A DNA stretch of 64,000 nt from Myxococcales bacterium (GTDB taxonomy: Bacteria; Myxococcota_A; Polyangia; Polyangiales; Polyangiaceae): NCBI GenBank assembly GCA_016794345.1, contig JAEUKE010000204.1, positions 62,001 through 126,000 of the forward strand, given 5' to 3'. Under the pieces are notes generated by a model. The model worked only from the letters and a program-made list of their open reading frames with translations. It was not told the DNA's origin and ran no database searches. The stretch's first letter is position 1. Every line of letters starts with the position of its first letter. Both the position numbers and the translations under genes were made by a program. Shown piece by piece: positions 58,901-64,000 of this stretch.

Positions 58901-59282
58901 GGCGTTCGTCGCGCAGTCCGTCGCGCCGGCCGTCGGCGCTCAGCTCGGGGCGCTCTCGCAGATCGGCGGCCCCCTGGCGCAGACCGTCGCCTCCTTGCGC
59001 GATCGGTACGCGCAGGCGGTCGAGCGCGGTGTCGAGGGCCTCGCCCGGAAGGTCGCGGGGCGGCAGGCAGCGCTCGCCCGCGCCGCGGCGAAGGCGGCGT
59101 CGACCGCAGATCCGTCGCGCCTCGGCGCCGTCGCGCTCGGCGCGCTCTTCTCGCTTCGCGGCGTGACCGCCGCGCTCGCGTCGCATCGGCGAGCCGAGGA
59201 GCTGCCGCCGTCGGTCGAGTGGGACCCGGCCGAGTTCGACGCCGTCTCCGCGGCGGTGCGCGCGGCGTTGCTCCGATCTTGA
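55944..59282 (+). CDS. DUF255 (YyaL/spermatogenesis-associated 20-like) protein with aldo/keto-reductase-like C-terminal extension
   Basis: A 1112-aa protein; the family is normally about 650-700 aa. Residues 1-165 are the thioredoxin-fold DUF255 domain with the CxxC motif ACHWCHVME (Cys 52 and 55). Residues about 190-680 are the helical barrel (FEKMLYDNAQLARVYVEAWQ, GGYFSATDADSEGVEGKFF). From about 690 the sequence changes to a degenerate TIM-barrel-like part resembling aldo/keto reductases (VHRAGVHVKSYREAEATALT, ADLVLVHATG, VRFVAAPLNLLEGDA, WTFLASRPLDA), then a four-helix-like end. The catalytic Tyr and Lys of that fold are not evident. It is divergent from the DprE1-like gene. Confidence 0.85.
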   Translation: MAQPNRLADETSPYLLQHAQNPVAWFPWGKEALDKAQAEGKPIFLSIGYAACHWCHVMERESFEDEEVARVLNDNFVSIKVDREERPDIDALYMTATVAMSGSGGWPMSVFLTPEQKPFFAGTYFPKSSRYGRPGFLQLLQKIAEVWRKDPESLALQAEELVGAVRNEAAKESPRGVEMEAEERAIGQLARSFDPEWGGFGQAPKFPSPAALSLLLRHHARTGDQTSLTMVETTLDRMARGGMYDHVGGGFARYSTDERWHVPHFEKMLYDNAQLARVYVEAWQLTGEERHRAVAAETLDYVIREMQGPHGGYFSATDADSEGVEGKFFVWSRAEIDALLGEDAAAFAALFDVTAEGNWEHTNVLWQPRPPVEVARELGKSTADLDALVARAKRVLCDARQKRVPPLCDDKVLASWNGLMIGTMAFAGRALGERRYVESATRAARLVLERLTRPDGGLYRTFRADKAHIDGFLEDYAFLADALVDLFEATGERVHLSDSLRLAERLVLDFSGDDDEGFFTTARTGESLVVRMREGQDGATPSANAVAARALVRLAAHTERTDLREAAERAIRAHGRGIARQPRAFLVSLEVVSRTVSPPVEVALVGRGKDASFAALEAALGRRFVPWLVLAKLDPDEAERSLPHPLLAGKGLVNDAAAAYVCRDYACSLPVTSAADLERELDLALTRTGAERGAGLAVSAAAGYATAEGAAGLLSRLGVGDELRASLDGVPVHRAGVHVKSYREAEATALTLAAVSRGRNLLAFDPERADAIGDAIGRLGENDVHRAALYLVLILGEGMDASARSVASALARARIAAADLVLVHATGASVEGSLSAARELAAAGLARHAGLVLDAPLEPTALTAWPRAEGAVRFVAAPLNLLEGDAASASALAERGWTFLASRPLDARAGDRTVSFVDPSSLVEPPPGAPLAAALAELARLEDEYRKTIAVHLRAEGAEIDPSELLTWSKELARAEAALDDLAEVEAFVAQSVAPAVGAQLGALSQIGGPLAQTVASLRDRYAQAVERGVEGLARKVAGRQAALARAAAKAASTADPSRLGAVALGALFSLRGVTAALASHRRAEELPPSVEWDPAEFDAVSAAVRAALLRS
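56162..56175. repeat. TGACR-N4-YGTCA dyad
   Basis: TGACAACTTCGTCA, inside the DUF255 gene, over conserved DNFVSIK codons. Confidence 0.6.
58673..58686. repeat. TGACR-N4-YGTCA dyad
   Basis: TGACAGAACCGTCA, in the C-terminal extension of the DUF255 gene; the reverse complement of the copy at 20579. Confidence 0.75.
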
Positions 59283-59285
59283 GGG

Positions 59286-59299
59286 CCAGCGCGCGCTGG
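59286..59299. terminator. Short palindrome between convergent genes
   Basis: CCAGCGCGCGCTGG is a perfect 14-base palindrome four bases after the DUF255 stop and before the leftward MDR gene stop. It can form a 5-bp stem with a 4-base loop. A terminator role is tentative. Confidence 0.3.
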
Positions 59300-59316
59300 A
59301 GGCTCCCGGCCTCACC

Positions 59317-60339
59317 TCACGAGAACAAGAGCGCAATCTTGCCGAAGTGCCCGCCGGCCTCCATCAGCGCGAGCGCCTCGCGTGCCTCGGTCCACCCGAA
59401 CGTGTGACCCACGACCGGCCGCAGGCCGGTCTGCTCGATGGCGCGGCACATGCGTGAGAAGCCTTCCTTGTGCCCGACGAAGACTCCCTGGAGCCGGACG
59501 TTGCGCATGAGGATGGGCATGACGTTTACCTCGGTCGCGGCCCCCGCCAGGACACCGATCACGGCGACGATCCCGCCGGGGCGCACCGCGCGGAGCGACT
59601 CGCCGAGCGTGCCGGCGCCGCCGACCTCCACCACGACGTCGACGCCCCGGCCGCCGCTCAGGTCGACCGCCTTTTTCCCCCAAGCCGGCGTGTGTTTGTA
59701 GTTGACAGTCTCGTCAGCGCCGAGCTCGCGAGCCCGCGCGAGCTTCTCGTCGCTCGAGCTGGTCACGACGACGCGAGCGCCCATCGCCTTGGCGATCTGC
59801 AGCGCGGCGATGGCCACGCCTCCGGTGCCTTGAACGAGCACCGTCTGCCCTGCAGCGAGGCCACCTTGCTCGACCAGCGCGCTCCACGCAGTGAGGTAGG
59901 CGCAGGGGAGCGTCGCCGCCTCGACGTCGCTCAGGTGCACGGGCGCCTTGACGACGTTCTCGGCCCGCAGGGTCATCTCCTCGCGCAGGACGCCGTCGAG
60001 CGGTCCGCCGAGGGTCGTCCCGAGCTTCTCCTTCGTGGGCTCCCCCGCGTGCCAGCCCTGAACGAAGAGCGGACAGACCCGGTCGCCGATCGAGAGGCCG
60101 ACCCCGTAGCCCTTCTCCACGACCTCCGCCACGCAGTCGGAGAGCGGGACGAGCGGGAGCGCCTGCTTCGGGTTGTACTCCCCGCGCACCATCCGGAGGT
60201 CGCGGTAGTTCACGCTCGCGGCGCGGACGCGGACGACGATCTCCCCGGGCCCCGGCGCGACACGGTCGCGCTCGCGGAGCAGGAGGTTCTCGAGCCCGAA
60301 GCTCCCTTCGATCACCATCGCCCGATACGAAGCCGTCAT
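59317..60339 (-). CDS. Zinc-free MDR quinone-oxidoreductase-like dehydrogenase
   Basis: A 340-aa medium-chain reductase from ATG 60339, preceded by GGAGA. The N-terminal GroES-like domain begins with AMVIEGSFGLENLLLRERD and has ASVNYRDLRMVRGEY. The Rossmann part has VLVQGTGGVAIAALQIAKAM and ADETVNYKHTPAWGKK. The structural-zinc Cys cluster is absent, which fits the quinone oxidoreductase/NADPH reductase branch. Substrate is unknown. The gene is divergent from the cytochrome-type operon, sharing a 299-base regulatory region. Confidence 0.88.
   Translation of the reverse strand: MTASYRAMVIEGSFGLENLLLRERDRVAPGPGEIVVRVRAASVNYRDLRMVRGEYNPKQALPLVPLSDCVAEVVEKGYGVGLSIGDRVCPLFVQGWHAGEPTKEKLGTTLGGPLDGVLREEMTLRAENVVKAPVHLSDVEAATLPCAYLTAWSALVEQGGLAAGQTVLVQGTGGVAIAALQIAKAMGARVVVTSSSDEKLARARELGADETVNYKHTPAWGKKAVDLSGGRGVDVVVEVGGAGTLGESLRAVRPGGIVAVIGVLAGAATEVNVMPILMRNVRLQGVFVGHKEGFSRMCRAIEQTGLRPVVGHTFGWTEAREALALMEAGGHFGKIALLFS
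59703..59716. repeat. TGACR-N4-YGTCA dyad
   Basis: TGACAGTCTCGTCA, inside the MDR gene. Confidence 0.7.
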
Positions 60340-60638
60340 GATCGTCTCCTCGCCGCGCTGCCCGCGGCGACCACGGAATAGCAGGACCGTCGCCGAGGAA
60401 GGGAGGCGCGCGCGGCGACCGGACTTTTGGTCCGGCCGCTTAACCTTCACAAGGTCCCGGGATGGCGGAGGAAAGTCCGCCGAAGGGCCTCTGGATCTGC
60501 CTACATGGCTAGCGCCGGATCCACTGCGAGTGCCCAGTGATTTGCACACATCGGAGCCTTCGTTCGGTTGGCCGATTTTTGAGGCACGGCGAGCGAGGAC
60601 CTGTTGGCATGCCCCATGCTGAGGTGAAGCATGTGCGC
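60340..60638. promoter_or_regulatory. Divergent regulatory region with a dyad
   Basis: These 299 bases separate the MDR gene and the exported cytochrome operon and hold no convincing gene. An inverted repeat CCGGAC-TTTTG-GTCCGG (60419-60435) followed by the AT-richer GCTTAACCTTCACAAGG is the only clear structure. It may be an operator for either side. No reliable -35/-10 pair was found. Confidence 0.35.
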
Positions 60639-61829
60639 ATGACTCCTTCTTCCTTCGTGGCGATCGTCGCAGCGTGCGGAGCGGCCGTGGCTGCGAGCGC
60701 GACAGGCTGCGGGAACGAGCCGCCCCCCCTCGTCGCGGGTGGCGGCAACGGAGAGGGTGCCGGGACCTCCTCCGGTGATGGCGGCAGCGGCGGCGTCTTC
60801 GTCGACAACGGCAAGGAGCTCTGGGCGGGCATCGAGGCCGAGATGATCACGGCCTGCGGGTCCTGCCACGACGCTGGCGGCATCGGGGACGCGCCCTTCC
60901 TCGCCGGCCCCGACCGCTACAAGAGCGTGCTCTCGTGGCCGGGCGTCGTCACGGTCGACCCCGCCGAGAGCCTCTTCGTGACGTACGCCGTGGCCGGCGG
61001 CGGCCACAGCGGAACGAACTTCGACACGATCCCGGGCGACCTCTTCGACCGTGTGAAGGCGTGGCTTGCGGCCGAGTCGACGGCCATCGGCACGACGCCG
61101 CCGGACGACTCCCCCCACGTCGACCCGTTCACGCCCATCATCGGCTTCAACGCCGTCTACCTCACGCCCATCGACCCGGCTCTCTCCGGCGTGGCCATCA
61201 CGTTCACCGCCGAGGAGCTCACGGCCTCGTCACTCAAGCTCTCCCAGCTCACCGTCCACACGACGTCGAAGACCGGCGTGCACATCGCGCACCCGATCTT
61301 CGCGGTCTACCCGAAGGGCGGCACCGCCGAGATCGACCCGGTCGACAGCTTCGCGGGGCTCGACACCTACTTCCCTGAGTCGACGAGCGAGGCGCTCGGG
61401 ACCGGCACGCTCATCCTCACGAACTGGCAGCCGGAGGCGAAGCTCGGCCTCGGCTTCGAGACCTGCTCGGCCTGGACCGAGGGCGGCGGCGACGGTGGCG
61501 GCGGTGGGGGCGCGACCGGCGCCTGCAACGCCCTCGACGAGTTCGTGACGAACGCCGTGCCCCAGCTCCAGGCGCGCTGCGAGAACTGCCACGGCGGCAA
61601 CAACGGCCAGGCCACCGCGGCCCTCGACATGAGCGATCTCGGCTCCAACAACGCAGCGGCCTGCGGTCAGGTGAAGAACCGCATCAACACCACCACGCCG
61701 GCGCAGAGCCAAGTCTTCATCACCACCGACCCGAACGGCAACGCTGGGCACCCCTACAAGTTCGGCGGCGACGACAACCTGTACAACGATTTCCGTAACG
61801 ACCTGACGATCTGGATCCAGGCGGAGTGA
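60639..61829 (+). CDS. Exported diheme-type cytochrome c lipoprotein
   Basis: A 396-aa lipoprotein from ATG 60639 (MTPSSFVAIVAACGAAVAAS, then ATGCG as lipobox). Two haem c motifs are visible: ACGSCHDAG near residue 72 and RCENCHGGN near residue 315. Between them is a beta-rich stretch (ITFTAEELTASSLKLSQLTV, TGTLILTNWQPEAKLGL). The segment before the second haem is Gly-rich. It heads an operon with three further exported proteins. Electron transfer or adhesion at the surface is inferred. An in-frame ATG at 60609 is a less likely start. Confidence 0.8.
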   Translation: MTPSSFVAIVAACGAAVAASATGCGNEPPPLVAGGGNGEGAGTSSGDGGSGGVFVDNGKELWAGIEAEMITACGSCHDAGGIGDAPFLAGPDRYKSVLSWPGVVTVDPAESLFVTYAVAGGGHSGTNFDTIPGDLFDRVKAWLAAESTAIGTTPPDDSPHVDPFTPIIGFNAVYLTPIDPALSGVAITFTAEELTASSLKLSQLTVHTTSKTGVHIAHPIFAVYPKGGTAEIDPVDSFAGLDTYFPESTSEALGTGTLILTNWQPEAKLGLGFETCSAWTEGGGDGGGGGGATGACNALDEFVTNAVPQLQARCENCHGGNNGQATAALDMSDLGSNNAAACGQVKNRINTTTPAQSQVFITTDPNGNAGHPYKFGGDDNLYNDFRNDLTIWIQAE

Positions 61830-61850
61830 GCCAGAAAGGCTAAACGATCC

Positions 61851-63032
61851 ATGCGAGCGACGACGATCACCATTCTGTCACTCACCATGCTGCTCGCAGC
61901 ATGCGAAGAAGAGCCGGGCAAGCTCGGCATTGCAGGCAAGGACGCCGACGGCGGCGACCAGACGGGCGAGGACGTCGACGGCGACGGCACGCCCGACGGG
62001 ACCGACCCCTCTGTCGCCGACGATCCGGTCCTCTCGGCCCGTGTCGTGGACTACAACGAGGCGCTCCGGACGGCCTCCCTCAAGCTCGTCCGGCGCCTGC
62101 CGACGCTCGACCAGATCCGCAAGGTCGAGCGCGCCGCGGACAAGCGCACGGCCTACGTGGAGGAGCTCGACGCGATGCTCGAGAGCCCCGCGTTCGCCTC
62201 GCGCATGGTCAAGTTCTGGCGCGACACGATGCGCGTCGGCGGCACCGACTTCGACACCGCCCCGACGCTCGCCGCCAAGCTCATGATCGAGGGCGGCGAC
62301 TTCTCCGACATCTTCACCCTCTCGACCGGGAACTGCCCGACCTTCGACGCCGACACCGGCACCTTCGCCCCCGGCGATTGCCAGAGCGGCGCGCCCGGCG
62401 AGGCCGGCGTCCTGACGGATCCGTCGGTCATGCGGCAGTTCTACGGCAACATGGCCTTCCGCCGCACCCGCTGGGTCCAGGAGGTCTTCTTCTGCTCCAA
62501 GTTCCCCGCCGAGGTGACCGACTCGCCGACCCAGAAGGAAGGCAAGGACTACACGTCACCCTGGGCCTTCGAGTCGATCGCGAGCGACCCGATCAACTTC
62601 CAGGACCTCTCGAGCGTCGTCTGCGCGAACTGCCACACGACGATGAACCACATCGCGCCCCTCTTCGCGAACTTCGACGCGGACGGCATGTGGCAGAACA
62701 ACATCGCGGTCATGACGCCGCTCGCGCCCGAGCCCGTCCCGACCGAGCTCTCGCACTGGCTCCAGCCCGGCGAGACCACCGCGTGGCGGCACGGCCAGGA
62801 GGTCGCCGACCTCCCGGCGCTCGGCGCCGTCCTCGCGGAGGACCCGGGCTTCAGCGAGTGCATGGTCGCCCGCATGTGGAACTGGGCGATGTCGAAGGAA
62901 GACATCATCACGGACCTCGCGACGGTGCCTTATTCGGTGCTCGAGCCACACGTGCTCGACTTCGACGCGGAGCGCGACCTGAAGAAGACCCTCCGCACGA
63001 TCATGACGAGCGACGACTTCGTGAGCTTCTGA
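61851..63032 (+). CDS. Exported lipoprotein with single CxxCH motif
   Basis: A 393-aa lipoprotein (MRATTITILSLTMLLAACEEE, Cys 18) with an acidic Asp/Gly-rich linker (residues 25-58) reminiscent of calcium-binding loops. The body has a helical part with LRTASLKLVRRLPTLDQIRK and a haem-like motif VCANCHTTMNHIAPLFANFD near residue 262, similar to the Cys-x-x-Cys-His of DUF1549/1588/1592-type proteins of Planctomycetes and myxobacteria. It lies 21 bases after the diheme protein in the same direction. Confidence 0.75.
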   Translation: MRATTITILSLTMLLAACEEEPGKLGIAGKDADGGDQTGEDVDGDGTPDGTDPSVADDPVLSARVVDYNEALRTASLKLVRRLPTLDQIRKVERAADKRTAYVEELDAMLESPAFASRMVKFWRDTMRVGGTDFDTAPTLAAKLMIEGGDFSDIFTLSTGNCPTFDADTGTFAPGDCQSGAPGEAGVLTDPSVMRQFYGNMAFRRTRWVQEVFFCSKFPAEVTDSPTQKEGKDYTSPWAFESIASDPINFQDLSSVVCANCHTTMNHIAPLFANFDADGMWQNNIAVMTPLAPEPVPTELSHWLQPGETTAWRHGQEVADLPALGAVLAEDPGFSECMVARMWNWAMSKEDIITDLATVPYSVLEPHVLDFDAERDLKKTLRTIMTSDDFVSF

Positions 63033-63050
63033 GGAGCCGAGGACAAAACG

Positions 63051-63803
63051 ATGAAAAAGACAATCCTGTTCTCTTTCTCGGCGCTCCTGCTCGGCGCCAC
63101 CGCGTGCGCGGGAGATCCGCCGACCACGCTCCTGGAGAAGCCGCACAAGGAGCCGGGCGAGACCGTGGGTGACTCGGTCGACAAGCCCGGCGGCAAGCCG
63201 GAGGACGCCGTCGCCGAGGGCAATACCTACGATCACATGAACTCGCTCGGCGCCGACGACGCCCGCGACCCGCTCGAGATCGCAGCGCAGCACGAGGAAG
63301 AGGGCTCGCCCGAGGTCAGGGCCCGCCTGCACTCGTGCCAGAAGCTCCAGATCACGGCCATCCGCAACATCCTGGTGGACTTCGGCGTCGACCTCGAGGC
63401 CACCGGCGACCCCGACACCGCCGGCGAGCTGCTCGCGAACGGCGGCACGGCCCTCGGTCAGGCGAACTACGCGGCGCGCATGGGCGAGGACCTCGTCTGG
63501 ACGGCCGCCGGTGCCGCCAAGCAGTTCGACATCTTCGTCCAGGCGGCGCCCGAGATCATCGCGGCCATGCCGACCCTCGCTCAGTGCCAGAAGGACGGCG
63601 CGGGCGTCGAGATGTTCGACGTCTCGGGCGACGGCACGGACGTGAGCTGCAACGAAGACGCGGTCACCTGCCTCATCGGCCGGCCCGCGACCGCCGACCA
63701 CCTCGCGATCTGCAAGAGCCTGATCACGAGCGCGTCGACCTTGGAGAACGGCCAGAACATCGCGGTGGCGACGCTCCTGTCCGCTGCCCATTCTTGCGAG
63801 TGA
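63051..63803 (+). CDS. Lipoprotein of unknown function
   Basis: A 250-aa lipoprotein (MKKTILFSFSALLLGATACAG, Cys 19). The mature part begins with a Pro/Lys/Asp-rich stretch, then a helical region with five Cys (SCQKLQ, LAQCQKDG, SCNEDAVTCL, ICKSL, SCE). Paired Cys suggest disulfides in the periplasm. No family was recognised. It is the third gene of the operon, 18 bases after the preceding one. Confidence 0.65.
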   Translation: MKKTILFSFSALLLGATACAGDPPTTLLEKPHKEPGETVGDSVDKPGGKPEDAVAEGNTYDHMNSLGADDARDPLEIAAQHEEEGSPEVRARLHSCQKLQITAIRNILVDFGVDLEATGDPDTAGELLANGGTALGQANYAARMGEDLVWTAAGAAKQFDIFVQAAPEIIAAMPTLAQCQKDGAGVEMFDVSGDGTDVSCNEDAVTCLIGRPATADHLAICKSLITSASTLENGQNIAVATLLSAAHSCE

Positions 63804-63817
63804 AAGGGAGACCGACC

Positions 63818-64000
63818 ATGTCAATCGACACCCTCAAGAACTTGAATGGCCGCTCCCGCAGGCGCTTCCTCCGCTGGGCCGGAGCCGCGGGCGCTCTGCT
63901 CGCCCTCGACCGCGCGCGCTTCCTCGACGCCCTCTCGGGCAGCGCGGGCACGGCCATGGCCGACGAGGCGAGCTGCGCGCTCACGATGAAGTCGTTCCAC
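63818..64000 (+). CDS. Tat-exported protein, 3' truncated by the window end
   Basis: The first 61 residues run to the last base. MSIDTLKNLNGRSRRRFLRW carries a twin-arginine signal (S-R-R-R-F-L) followed by the hydrophobic AGAAGALLAL. The start is preceded by AAAGGGAGA eight bases upstream. A Tat signal right after exported haem proteins suggests a DUF1501/DUF1552-like secreted protein, as found in similar clusters, but the visible part is too short to tell. Confidence 0.7.
   Translation, partial: MSIDTLKNLNGRSRRRFLRWAGAAGALLALDRARFLDALSGSAGTAMADEASCALTMKSFH

Noticed and set aside
54495..59336. A 1613-codon minus-strand frame spanning the DprE1-like gene and the region opposite the DUF255 gene
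   Set aside because: Only the last 440 codons look like a protein family; the rest is antisense to the strongly conserved DUF255 gene.
62413..62426. TGACGGATCCGTCG and similar one-off matches (for example 3668, 23119, 24832, 32387, 50841)
   Set aside because: One mismatch to the dyad. Near matches of this kind are expected more often in GC-rich coding DNA, so they were not counted.

Overview
The window looks like chromosomal DNA of a myxobacterium (Myxococcota, most like the Polyangiales/Sorangium side). It is very GC-rich, with dense genes, many GTG starts and 4-base start/stop overlaps. Lineage-typical content includes Cys-rich DUF4215 repeats, a MYXO-CTERM-like tail, eukaryotic-type Ser/Thr kinases with PEGA/TPR partners, an FHA/sigma-54 activator, and a bacterial mevalonate pathway. 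This assignment is an inference from gene content; no rRNA or tRNA gene was seen.

Layout. 1-4.9 kb: a tightly coupled isoprenoid operon (prenyl synthase, mevalonate kinase, diphosphomevalonate decarboxylase, phosphomevalonate kinase, TPR lipoprotein), then an ArsC/Spx-like protein, a remnant alpha/beta-hydrolase and an aldo/keto reductase. 6.5-16.7 kb (minus strand): a partial complex I operon nuoE-F-J-K-L-M-N followed by a lipoprotein; NuoL and NuoM carry unusual C-terminal extensions. 17-25.6 kb: a zinc-ribbon/Gly-Pro repeat membrane protein, two DUF2752 paralogues flanking an internally deleted sensor kinase, an RCC1/DUF4215 surface protein, a PEGA/TPR protein and a Ser/Thr kinase. 25.7-31.3 kb: a membrane Ser/Thr kinase coupled to an FHA/sigma-54 activator, then mutS. 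31.4-41.8 kb: mostly lipoproteins of unknown function, including two coupled beta-propeller-like ones, an SGNH hydrolase and a long Pro-rich protein. 41.8-45.8 kb: phosphopantetheinyl transferase, CorA, rhomboid protease, and a phosphatase/fructosamine-kinase pair. 45.8-50.8 kb: a group 3b [NiFe] hydrogenase operon with an inserted cyclic-nucleotide-binding protein and its own maturation protease. 50.9-60.3 kb: a secreted metalloprotease, a DprE1/DprE2-like pair, a DUF255 fusion protein and a quinone-oxidoreductase-like MDR. 60.6 kb to the end: an operon of exported haem-motif proteins and lipoproteins ending in a truncated Tat-exported protein.

Two signals are not explained by gene annotation. 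First, a 14-bp dyad, TGACR-N4-YGTCA, occurs 15 times by eye across the window, mostly inside genes; base composition predicts about 0.1 occurrences. Second, a G-rich hairpin repeat sits at the 5' end of three unrelated minus-strand genes, always in the same orientation, with compensating changes in the stem of two copies. These are the best candidates here for something undescribed. All counts were made by reading and need a computed check.
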